64,000 bases of DNA from Nemertoderma westbladi (Eukaryota; Xenacoelomorpha; Nemertodermatida; Nemertodermatidae), in the NCBI GenBank assembly GCA_032718475.1, contig JAUCBJ010000011.1, forward strand, positions 62,001 to 126,000. Direction: 5' to 3'. Shown here piece by piece: positions 54,927 through 64,000 of the stretch. Within the stretch, counting starts at the first letter, position 1; the number at the start of each line of letters is the position of its first letter. A program made the translations under genes and the position numbers. The notes beneath the pieces are model-generated. The model was not told the DNA's origin, did no database searches, and worked only from the letters and a program-made list of their open reading frames with translations.

Positions 54927-57078
54927 GAGATACTTCAGACCTAACAGGTTGACACATTGTTACAGGGGGTGGTGGTATACCCCTTTGTGTATTTACTAAT
55001 TTATCGCGTTCTAGCGCGATACTTTGCTGCACTTCTTGCAACTCAAGCCTACTTTCCCTTACTGTGCCCTTGAATTGCTGAACCGTCTCCTGCATCTGCC
55101 CGAGCAGGAGATCCATCCCCCGCCGTCTCTCGTCCACCCATTCGACCGCCGAAGCGGGAGTCGCCAACGTTGTAGCGAGCGGACGAGGGACAACGGGCGA
55201 CAAATCAGGAATATTTCGCTCGGGGTCCAGGACCTGAACTGTCTCCTGGGCAGTTCTACGGGGCACAGGTAGCTTAGTGCTATGCAGAGGGAATTTAGAG
55301 GTAGTTTCAGGGAGCACAGGTGTGTCTATCACCGAAGGGGTGATTTCAAGAACAGGCCTAATTATTTCAGGCTCATCTACTATAGTAGGGAGTCTTTCTA
55401 TTTTAATTATTTGGTCTGTGGGCTCTGTACTACCTAAGTTGGTGTTATTTAGTTGCCTTCTAACAGCTGGAGGCAAATCAGGCAATTTCTGACGGTGGAA
55501 TGTTCTTTTACGTCTGCTTAGACGAGATCTATTTCCTTTGCCTTCAGTATCGGTGGTATCGCCTTCCTCAGATGATGTATATCCCTGTCTTTTGGGAGTA
55601 GATCGATTCATCATCTGCATATTACTAGCTGCTAACTGTTTATTTATGCAGTCTTGATTCTCCTGAATGTTTTCCAATTCTAATTGGGTGGTTTCTTCAG
55701 CCGCTTTCCGTTCTGCTTCTGCCACTTTTGCCTCTGCCGCTGCCTCTGCCGCTGCCTCTGCCGCTTTTGCCTCTGCCGCTGCCTCTGCCGCTTTTGCCTT
55801 GGCCGCTGCCTCTGCCGCTTTTGCCTTGGCCGCTGCCTCTGCCGCTTTTGCCTTGGCCGCTGCCGCCTTTCTTTCTGCTTCTGCAGCTACCACTGCTGCT
55901 TTCTTTCTGTCTTCTATACGTTTTTTCTTTACTTGTTCTTCTTGGACTCGTGTGATGCGGAGTTGTTCATCAAATTTAGCCTGATTCGCAGCCCTCATTT
56001 CCACATCGATGGCATCCAACACAAGCTTGGTTCCTTCACTATTAGGGCTAAGTCCCTCTAACCTTCTCCTCAACTCGTCATCACCTAAAAAACGTTGATA
56101 GTCTGACAGATAGATGTCAATGGCATCCCTCTTATGCGGTTTCTCTGCCGTCGCTTCACTTTCCACTTGGGAAAAAGTAGCGTCTGTTGATTCTCCATGG
56201 GTTGAGCGCTCCTCTAGCTGAGCTTTCCACTGAGCTGTTCCTTGAACCTGGAGACTCAACCTTTGAAACCAAGTCTTTACGGCAACTTGCAACGACGTGT
56301 CTTGTCTTCGTTTAGAAGCCTCCTCAAAGGCCGATAATATTAGCCTGATTCGTAGAATTCTTTCTCTAACTTGATAAAGCAGTTGTCCCTGCTCTTGAGG
56401 TCCTTGTGGTTGTTGAAACAGTTGTCCTTTTACTCGCTCCATAGAGCTGAAGAATCCCTGTGCGTATCCGGCTGCGGACCTCTTCCACACAGCTGGATCT
56501 ATGGTTTCCTTGGCTACTCCCATCCGGTGTATGTCTTCCCAGGCAGCTTCTGATAAATCAAACGGGAGTCCGGGTCCGGGGAAGTTCCATTGCGACTCGA
56601 CAATAGACTTCAGTTCTTCACTCGTGTATCCCGCATAATTATCTTTAGTTGATCGTTGACTTCTCGCCCAATCGATCTGGTGTTCTTCCACTGCAATCAA
56701 TAACCTAGTGAGTACGGCTGCAGGAAGGATGAGAAGGGGATCCGAATAAACCGCATCCATCATCTTTGCTCCGCGTTCTGGTGTCAGTTCTACAGTATCC
56801 TCACTACTGGAGCTGTTGGGCCGTTGAGAAGTAAGTTCTTGGCTCGCGGGTTGTTGCTGTTCTGCTGCTTCTTGGTCCCGCTTGACCTGAGCTCGAGTGC
56901 CTATGATAGACCTACGATGTTGGACCAGCCTAGGTTCTGTTATTACTACAGGAGGGATGACCTTCCTCACAGTGGGAGGTGAACTGAACTTACGACTAGA
57001 CGGTTCTACGCCTCTATCTGAGTCGCAGATAGTTACATCTAATAAACTGTCTGACAGGTTCTGCTTAGTATCAGACAT
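54889..57078 (-). CDS. ORF1 of element A: 729-aa coiled-coil protein, unknown function
   Basis: The first ORF after the leader, starting MSDTKQNLSD. It is mostly hydrophilic. Residues about 20-110 are disordered (Ser/Gln-rich). About 120-330 are mixed and may fold. About 365-475 form a long helix rich in repeated AAEAAAKAKA units, encoded by a short GCC/GCT-rich tandem repeat at 55725-55870. About 480-600 are basic and acidic with many T/P. About 655-705 is a second coiled coil (QETVQQFKGTVRESRLEL). There is no zinc knuckle and no enzyme motif. It could be a structural partner of gag or an RNA-binding ORF1. I know of no such ORF in ordinary BEL elements. It ends inside the gag ORF start, so translation of gag would need reinitiation, frameshifting or a separate mRNA. 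Confidence 0.75.
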   Translation of the reverse strand: MSDTKQNLSDSLLDVTICDSDRGVEPSSRKFSSPPTVRKVIPPVVITEPRLVQHRRSIIGTRAQVKRDQEAAEQQQPASQELTSQRPNSSSSEDTVELTPERGAKMMDAVYSDPLLILPAAVLTRLLIAVEEHQIDWARSQRSTKDNYAGYTSEELKSIVESQWNFPGPGLPFDLSEAAWEDIHRMGVAKETIDPAVWKRSAAGYAQGFFSSMERVKGQLFQQPQGPQEQGQLLYQVRERILRIRLILSAFEEASKRRQDTSLQVAVKTWFQRLSLQVQGTAQWKAQLEERSTHGESTDATFSQVESEATAEKPHKRDAIDIYLSDYQRFLGDDELRRRLEGLSPNSEGTKLVLDAIDVEMRAANQAKFDEQLRITRVQEEQVKKKRIEDRKKAAVVAAEAERKAAAAKAKAAEAAAKAKAAEAAAKAKAAEAAAEAKAAEAAAEAAAEAKVAEAERKAAEETTQLELENIQENQDCINKQLAASNMQMMNRSTPKRQGYTSSEEGDTTDTEGKGNRSRLSRRKRTFHRQKLPDLPPAVRRQLNNTNLGSTEPTDQIIKIERLPTIVDEPEIIRPVLEITPSVIDTPVLPETTSKFPLHSTKLPVPRRTAQETVQVLDPERNIPDLSPVVPRPLATTLATPASAVEWVDERRRGMDLLLGQMQETVQQFKGTVRESRLELQEVQQSIALERDKLVNTQRGIPPPPVTMCQPVRSEVSHAQGVEPTRIYC

Positions 57079-57214
57079 GTTTATGTGTACAGTTGAATGT
57101 CTACTGCTGTATTACAGTCTGAGCAAGTCTAGTAACTCAGTATTAACTGCTAGCCTAGTAATTAATTACCGGTACTGCTACTCAGTGTAGCGTGATATAT
57201 ATAATATATTAGAA

Positions 57215-57456
57215 TACCGGTATGATTATAGTATATATAACTATTATTACAGACTAGGTTTATCACAGAATACCGGTATAATTTTAGCACAAATATATAT
57301 AAATATATAATAGGCCTATCGGGAATACCGGTATACAGCTTACAGTTTTGTAGTATATATAATTATAATTCTGGACTAGAATTAATTATAAAGTACCGGT
57401 ATAGTTTCAGCCTAAATTTATAGAAATAAAGATAATAGGCCTATCGTAAATACCGG
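57215..57456. repeat. Leader array with TACCGGTA about every 60 bp
   Basis: TACCGGTA-type words start at 57215, 57271, 57326, 57394 and 57451. Alternate intervals carry 'taggcctatcg' and 'tatataa.ta' plus 'gactag', so the true unit is a dimer of about 120 bp. Confidence 0.7.
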
Positions 57457-58394
57457 TATATCAATTATTTTAAATAATTGAATTTCTGAATTTTAGGGTT
57501 ACTTGGTTACTTTACTTACTTTATTACCGCTATTTGAGCAGTAGTCCAACTGATATTGAGACCTAATGGTTGTATGGTAGGCCTACTATTTATAAATCGT
57601 TAGATTTGATTTATAATATATATATACCCGTTTTAATGGGTTTTGTCAGTATTTGAAATAAATGTTATTATTTCTGGGGGGTAATCACTACACAAAGCGG
57701 TACGCTTTCAGTGAAGTGTTACTTATAGGACACTAAAACAAATAATGCTAATTTACCTAAGTTACTTAATACTACAAATTACGTACAATTCGGGTGAGAT
57801 TACAATCTCTAAATAAACACAAAAATTTACAAAAAACACAAAATACGAATTTTCAGGGTAATTTTACAAGAAGTCTACAAACCAGCCTAACAAAGGGTTA
57901 GAAATCTGGTTATTACAACGGACAGGGTACTACGGTATTTGAAAATAATAAGTAGTAGTAAAATACACTGCGTTGTCCAGATAGGAAAATACCACCGCCT
58001 GACGACCTATAGCCGTATCGCTATAGGTTCTACGTTATGTATCACAGAGTGTTCCTACCTAGAAATTAATAGAGCTAATCGAACGTGCCTATCAACCACT
58101 TTACAATACAAATATAATGCCTACACTAATTACTTTCGGAAAGCACTGTACACTAAACCCTGAATTAGGTACGAGTACTTGTACACCAGATAATCAGTAG
58201 TTAAATATACTTGAACAGCTAAAAGAACCACGGCATCTGCTGGAGTGACCGGTGCACAAAATCACCAGTCTTTACCTACGCCAAGCAGCCCGTGTAGTAC
58301 CGGGGTTAATTTAACTATAGCGGTATGTATAACAAACATAATTACTGTAGGAACAAACTTGGGGAATGAATGTTGCGAATAATTGCATAAACTC

Positions 58395-58975
58395 TGAATA
58401 ATAAATATTACGCTACGCGTACAAACTACTCAAACAAAATGCAGACCAAATACTGACAGACTACTATCAAGCCTAAATAAACTACAGGACATGCAGACTC
58501 CGAAATGATTAGGTAGTATGCGTTCTAACCCAGTAGTACGACTTATTCTTTAGATGGGGGTTTACCTTACAGCTTTGGCTGCCCCTACTTCCTAACCGTT
58601 CTTTATCGGACAGAGGCTCTACACACACTGAAATCCTTCAGACCTAATAACAGCCAGACAACTATCCAGCCTACAAATTATCTAAATAAATATTATACGC
58701 TACCTGTACAGACTACACAAACAAAGTACAGACTAAACGATGGCAGACTACTCTCAAGCCTAAATAAACTACAGGACATGCAGACTCCGAAATGATTAGG
58801 TAGTATGCGTTCTAACCCAGTAGTACGACTTATTCTTTAGTTGGGGGTTTACCTTACAGCTTTGGCTGCCCCTACTTCCTAACCGTTCTTTATCGGACAG
58901 ATGATCTACACACACTGCAATCCGTTCAGACTTAACAGCAATCAGACAACAGCTCAGCCTACAAATTGTCTGTAC
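58395..58975. repeat. 287-bp tandem duplication in the leader
   Basis: 'caagcctaaataaactacag' starts at 58468 and 58755. Both copies continue nearly identically through 'gtagtacgacttattcttta' and 'ggctgcccctacttcctaac'. Element B has the same duplication (about 63025 and 63312 in reverse), so it predates the split of the two elements. Confidence 0.88.
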
Positions 58976-59324
58976 AATCTGATCAGGCTTACACGCCTTC
59001 TGTTCAATACTGGCCTACAAACAAATAAAACTTGACAGAAATAAGTAAAAATCTCAATAAAAAACCAGGGCTGCAGTCCCTGATTAATTAGTAAGGCCTA
59101 CCGGTATATAATTATCAAAATCGAATAATACTGCTGTACCTATACTGCTGTAGGTACCGGTCCGGATGATCAGGCAGTCAGGCCTACTGGTTACCGATCG
59201 ACCGGTACTTTCGACTAGATTGCTTACACCGCAATCCAGAAGCAATATCTGTTATTGTTCTTACCAGAACAATATTAAACTGTATTTAATGCCTACACTG
59301 CAATACAGACTAAATATCCGTTAT

Positions 59325-60492
59325 TGTTCGCGCTTTCAGACCTTTGGCAGTTTAACCCGCCAAATTAGGATGTCTTCTAGATAATAATTCGCTTTTAGCC
59401 TATGACAAGTATTTGATTCACTACACTAGTCGAAACCAATCTGTGCACGATCATTCACCCGCTGGATATACCCGGGAGATTGGGTTCGACGGCTTAATCG
59501 TATTGCTATGTAGGCCTAATGTATTATTCGACTGACAGTATTATATAATCTCTGACAATATTATTCACCTTCGGGAAATATTAACAGTTCCTTTAGGACG
59601 TGGCGCTCTACCTATATAAACAGAGTTATGACTTAAACTACTCACAACGATATGGCTTAGTTATAATTCACATATATGGCGCATTCTTTAGGAAATGCTT
59701 CGTTATCAGTCTCACTCATACACAATGCTGCACAATACTGCACACTGATCTGCCGATCTTCACTGATTTTAGTCACATATAAAAGGAACACGGACCGAAT
59801 CATGTAGGGTCTATCAAATAACATTAGATTCACTTCAAACCACTTTAACATAAGTCACAATCGTTATATGTAACCTTTCTCTCTTACCTTCGGTATATCA
59901 AGAATATTGGGTTTTCGGGGTTATTTATCGTTATTCCAAATATAATAATTCATCAACCATATTATGAAGAACTGACAGTAAATAGCAGTATAACAATATA
60001 AAAGTATGCACAGGTTGTTTGATTAGGTATGGTATGTTATGTTTAGATATGATAACGGATATATGTCCTTATAATTAAGCCTACTAGTGTAAGACTAAAA
60101 ACTGGAAACACGGAGGTGCCAAAAGCCGGTTCTTAGGCTCTGGGCAAAAACATAACACTGAACCGATAAGAATAATCTTATTTACAAAGGCTTCCACCCA
60201 CCACAGAGAAAGAGCATACAGATAGGAAAATTCAGTTCAGTAGATCTGTGATAGGTCGAAATCAAAATCAACTCAAATCCTATTGGCAGATACAGAAAGC
60301 AGGGCTGTGGGGCAACTTTCCCAAGCTGGTTGGACAATCAAACGTAGCCCAGATCCCTTCGCACAGCAAATCAGCCAATCAGCCGGTAGCTTGCGCTATT
60401 CGAGTTATAGATCCCTTTTTAGAGTATTCCAGCGCCTGGGGGGAACTGGTTAGCAAGGCAAACGAATCAGTTATCCCACAAAAGCTTTTACA
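59325..60492 (-). repeat. 5' LTR of element A
   Basis: 1168 bp, same length as the 3' LTR and identical except for two visible substitutions. Transcription of the element should start within it on the minus strand; TTTATATAGG at about 59612-59621 is a TATA-like candidate. The open frames inside are LTR copies, not genes. Confidence 0.93.
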
Positions 60493-60497
60493 AGTCC
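60493..60497. repeat. 5-bp target-site duplication, right copy
   Basis: AGTCC, matching 43361-43365. Confidence 0.9.
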
Positions 60498-61051
60498 CAA
60501 TCCCAATAAACATTAACTTGGTCATTTTGGCGGCCAAAATTACCAAAATGGCCAAGTAAAAACTGCGGTATTCATGAAAGGAACTGCTGAGGCACGTTGG
60601 CTTGTCAATCACAGCCAGTGAATACAGGCTGAGTGTTAGTAAAGCCCAGCATGTTGGCGCTGAGGTAGAGTTCTGAGGTAGAGTTCTCTCTACCTTTAGG
60701 TAGAGAGAAAGGCTCCAGTGTAGTAATGGCTGGGCTCGCCACTGTAGTAAACAACATGCCCGTAAGAGTGCAGTGTGAGGCGCCCTAACTTATTATTTTC
60801 TACATATTTTTTACTAATCTAATAATTAACACACCTTTACCTGTCACTTAGGTTAAAAAGCAGTGTGCTAGCACTTGCAGCGTAATAATTAATTATTTAC
60901 TTTAATTCTATTTGATTGGTATTAAAAATAACAAGTTCATATATTTAATTTGTAAAAATTCTTTAAAATATGAGAAAAGTACTTTACATAGATTTTTCTT
61001 TATTTAGCTGTTTAGTACGCTATAATATAAATGCTCTCATAAATACAGTTA
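60498..61051. other. Spacer between the two BEL elements
   Basis: No gene. Contains two short inverted repeats: 'cttggtcattttgg' and 'ccaaaatggccaag' (about 60518-60556), and 'ttctctctaccttt' with 'aggtagagagaa' (about 60681-60710). Confidence 0.6.
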
Positions 61052-61301
61052 GGGGGGGGGGGGGGGGGGGGGGACTGGACGCAATAAAAATGCATCACTC
61101 TCTAGGGGAAATTTGACGCAAATAATAGATGATTACTCTCAAAAATAAAACTGTAATGTTCATTTATGTTTAATTTATTGTTTTGGTTAAAATAACGTGC
61201 CACTATAACCTGCTCCTTTCCCTAAATTGAGAATTTAACATTGAGGAGGGATATTAATTCGCCAAGGCGAGTTTTGCGTCCAGTCCCCCCCCCCCCCCCC
61301 C
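61052..61301. mobile_element. 250-bp MITE with poly-G/poly-C ends
   Basis: The left end is a run of about 22 G followed by ACTGGACGCAA; the right end is its inverse, TTGCGTCCAGT and about 17 C. The interior holds 'tttattgttttggtta' and 'aacctgctcctttccct', the dispersed motif also seen at 15572-15620 and, in reverse, in the 68-bp array. No transposase. Flanking duplications are unclear because of the homopolymers. Confidence 0.65.
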
Positions 61302-61451
61302 TTGTCTCGATAAATAATAATTACATCATCATAAATTCACCCAAATATGCCGACTCTGTTGACTGTTAGCACAGAGCCAGAGCCTGATATTATATTGTTT
61401 TCAGTTACTATCGCCCTCGAATTCAGACCCAGCTACTAGAAATAGGCCGCT

Positions 61452-62683
61452 GTAAAAGCCTTTGCTGAATTGCCCCGTTATTTTTATTATCTTTTACATT
61501 AAAATACTCTGTAGTTGATTTAATAAGTGTAAGAGACCGTATTATTGCTGTATCGGTGTTTTTAGAGGATCTAAGACCTATTTCCTCCGTATGTGTACTG
61601 TGAAAGGCATATTTTATGATTCTATGGCAATTCGTGACGCAAAGGGGTGATAGCTACTCTTGAACAGTAGTTACTATGACTACGGTTAACAGCTGACATT
61701 CATACGTGTTGATTTCCTTTGTTCTACGGCGTCTCTCAGTTCAGTCAGCCAATGAGAGCGTTTTTGTGGCTCCTTGTACAGAAAATTTCCGAGAAATGAC
61801 GCAATGCCTATGTGCAGTGTTTACATTCAGTCCTGAGCCTAAGAAAGAACGGCTTGGAAGTATTTTGTGCCTTACTGTTTTTGGTCTTACACTAGTAGGT
61901 TTAATTATAAAGGGCATATATCCTTTAACATACCTAAAGACTACTGCTAACTGATCATACATCCTGACTGCTGAAACATTGCAAACTCGTAACAATCAGT
62001 GTTCAGTTGTTGTTTTATACTGCTATTTACTGTCAGTTCTTCATAATATGGTTGATGAATTATTATATTTGGAATAACGATAAATAACCCCGCAACCCAA
62101 TATTCTTGATATACCGAAGGTAAGAGAGAAAGGTTACCAATAACGATTGTGACTTATGTTAAAGTGGTTTGAAGTGAATCTAATGTTATTTGATAGACCC
62201 TACATGAGTCAGCCTGTGTTCCTTTTATATGTGACTAAAATCAGTGAAGATTGGCAGATTAGTGTGCAGTATTGTGCAGCATTGTGTATGAGTGAGTCTG
62301 TTAAAGAAGCAATTCCTAAAGAATGCGCCATATATGTGAATTATAATTAAGCCATATCGTTGTGAGTAGTTTAAGTCATAACTCTGTTTATATAGATAAA
62401 GCGCCACGTCCTAAAGGAACTGTTAATATTCCCGAAGGTGAATAATATTGTCAGAGATTATATAATACTGTCAGTCGAATAATACATTAGGCTTACATAG
62501 CAATAAAAATTAAACCGTCGAACCCAATCTCCCGGGAATATCCAGCGGGTGAATGGTCGCGCACGGATTGGTTTCGACTAGTGTAGTGAATCAAATACTT
62601 ATCATAGACTAAAAACAGATTTAATATCTAGAAGACATCTTAATTTGGTGGGTTAAACTGCCAAAGGTCTGAAAGCGCGAACA
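61452..62683 (+). repeat. 5' LTR of element B
   Basis: Starts TGTAAAAGCCTTTG and ends GCGCGAACA, the same termini as the element A LTR read on the opposite strand. The last 700 bp are clearly similar to A with scattered changes; the first 400 bp are poorly conserved. Length about 1232 bp. Confidence 0.8.
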
Positions 62684-64000
62684 TTAAAGGATATAGCTTC
62701 TTTATTGCAGTAAGCAATAAAGTCGAAAGTACCGGTCGACCGGTAACCAGTCGGCCTGACTGCCTGATCATCCGGACCGGTACCTACTTCCGTATAAGTA
62801 CAGCAGTATTATTCGATTTGATTATATATGCCGGTAGGTCTTAATAATTAATCGGGGACGCCTGGTTTTTATTGGGATTTTACTTAGGCCTATTTCTGTC
62901 AGTTTTATTTGTTTGTAGGCCAGTATTGAACAGAAGGCGTGTAAACCTGATCAGATTGTACAGACAATTTGTAGGCTGAGCTGTTGTCTGATTGCTGTTA
63001 AGTCCGAACGAATTGCAGTGTGTGTAGAGCACTTGTCCGATTAAGTACGGTTAGGAAGTAGGGGCAGCAACGCTGTAAGGTAATCCCCCAACTAAAGAAT
63101 AAGTCGCACTACTGGGTTAGAGCGCATACTCCCTAATCATTTCGGAGTCTGCATGTCCTGTAATTTATTTAGGCTTGAGAGTAGTCTGCCATCGTTTAGT
63201 CTGTACTTTGTTTGTGTAAGTCTGTACGGGTAGCGTATAATTTTATTTAGATAATTTGTAGGCTGGATAGTTGTCTGGCTGTTATTAGGTCTGAACGGAT
63301 TGCCGCGTGTGTAGATCATCTGTCCGATTAAGTACGGTTAGGCAGTAGGGGCAGCGAACGCTGTAAGGTAAACCCCCAACTAAAGAATAAGTCGCACTAC
63401 TGGGTTAGAGCGCATACTCCCTAATCATTTCGGAGTCTGCATATACCGTAGTTTGTTTAGGCTTGATAGTAGTCTGTCAGTGTTCGGTCTGTATTTTGTT
63501 TGAGTAGTTTGTACGCGTAGCGTAATATTTATTATTCAGAGTTTATGCGATTATTCGCAACATTCATTCCCCAAGTTTGTTCCTACAGTAATTGTGTTTG
63601 TTATACATACCGCTATAGTTAAATTAACCTCGGTACTACACGGGCTGCTCGGCGTAGGTAAAGACTGGTGATTTTGTGCATCGGTCACTCCAGCAGATGC
63701 CGTGGTTCTTTTAGCTGTTCAAGTATATTTAATTACTGATTATCTGTTGTACAAGTACTCGTACCTAATTTAGGGTTTAGTGTACAGTGCTTTCCGAAGT
63801 AATTATTGTAGGCATTATATTTGTGTTGTAAAGTGGTTGATAGGCACATTCGATTAGCTCTATTAACTTCTAGGTAGGAACATTCCGTGATACATAACGT
63901 AGAACCTATAGCGATACGGCTATAGGTCGTCAGGCGGTGGTATTTTCCTATCTAGACAACGCAGTGTATTTACTACTACTTATTATTTCAAATACCGTAG
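61452..64000 (+). mobile_element. Second BEL/Pao element (element B), 5' end only
   Basis: A diverged relative of element A on the plus strand: 5' LTR, then a leader similar to that of A through 64000, where the window ends. Landmarks include 'gaccggtacctac', the 287-bp tandem duplication and 'ctataggtcgtcaggcggtg'. Coding parts lie outside the window. Elements A and B are head to head, 959 bp apart. Confidence 0.85.

Larger units (their letters stand above)
57079..59324 (-). other. 2.2-kb leader of element A
   Basis: Non-coding sequence between the 5' LTR and ORF1. It contains two tandem arrays (57215-57456 and 58395-58975) and several TACCGGTA palindromes. Next to the LTR the element reads 'ataacggatatttagtctg', with no TGG start, so no ordinary tRNA primer-binding site is visible. 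Much of it has a diverged inverted counterpart in element B (62684-64000). Confidence 0.7.
43366..60492 (-). mobile_element. Complete 17.1-kb BEL/Pao LTR retrotransposon (element A)
   Basis: Two direct 1168-bp repeats starting TG and ending CA enclose a minus-strand set of retrotransposon ORFs, and an exact 5-bp AGTCC duplication flanks the whole. In transcription order: 5' LTR (59325-60492), leader (57079-59324), ORF1 (57078-54889), gag-like ORF (54926-53331), a 1.2-kb gap, pol (52136-47940), a non-coding stretch, a 378-aa ORF (46142-45006) and the 3' LTR (43366-44533). The pol is of the BEL/Pao type. The LTRs differ at only two sites I could find (about 43488 and 44040), so insertion is recent. 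Most BEL elements are 5-10 kb; the extra length is in the leader, ORF1 and the post-pol region. Confidence 0.95.

Noticed and set aside
55667-56061. Long plus-strand frames rich in Ala, Leu/Pro or Cys opposite ORF1
   Set aside because: Antisense shadows of the GCC/GCT-rich repeat that encodes the Ala/Lys/Glu helix of ORF1.

Overview
The window looks like animal nuclear DNA: AT-rich, gene-poor and dominated by transposons. The evidence is a complete ABCA1/ABCA4/ABCA7-type lipid transporter, a probable centriolar PPP1R35 homologue, a BEL/Pao LTR retrotransposon (a clade known from animals), several LINE families, hAT-like and other inverted-repeat elements and very long simple repeats. Palindromic words such as TACCGGTA and TAGGCCTA recur throughout. 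A marine invertebrate is a reasonable guess, but I cannot fix the phylum from sequence alone.

Layout. 1-2.7 kb: 3' half of a non-LTR retrotransposon, with a 56-bp perfect palindrome inserted in its 3' tail. 4.2-6.1 kb: two decayed LINE fragments on the minus strand. 6.4-10.9 kb: a hAT-like MITE, a tRNA-like SINE head, a 1-kb element made largely of the 10-bp palindrome CTACGCGTAG (same family as the 56-bp palindrome), a hairpin and a tandem array. 12.1-14.3 kb: two small host genes on the plus strand, a PPP1R35-like protein and a SAP-domain protein. 14.5-19.1 kb: a TA-flanked MITE and a hAT-like 3.4-kb element that contains a 38-bp satellite. 21.5-24.8 kb: tandem arrays, including a 2.2-kb minisatellite. 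26.1-33.1 kb: the ABCA transporter, minus strand, one uninterrupted 2344-codon exon. 34.8-38.3 kb: a foldback element whose left arm is split by a LINE with a 26-bp target-site duplication. 39.3-42.4 kb: about 3.1 kb of (TCAG)n.

43.4-60.5 kb holds one complete, young LTR retrotransposon of 17,127 bp on the minus strand. It has two 1168-bp LTRs differing at only two positions I could see, TG...CA ends and a 5-bp AGTCC target-site duplication. In transcription order it carries a 2.2-kb leader with tandem repeats, a 729-aa coiled-coil ORF1 of unknown function, a gag-like ORF (531 aa), a pol ORF (1398 aa; protease, RT, RNase H, integrase) and an unfamiliar 378-aa ORF after pol. BEL/Pao elements are usually far shorter and lack such extra ORFs. 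A second, diverged member begins at 61.45 kb in the opposite orientation and runs off the right edge.

Only three host genes are supported (ABCA, PPP1R35-like, SAP). They share no evident pathway. The first two appear intronless, which is unusual for such genes in animals. The most novel object is the giant BEL element with its extra ORFs; the CTACGCGTAG palindrome family comes next.
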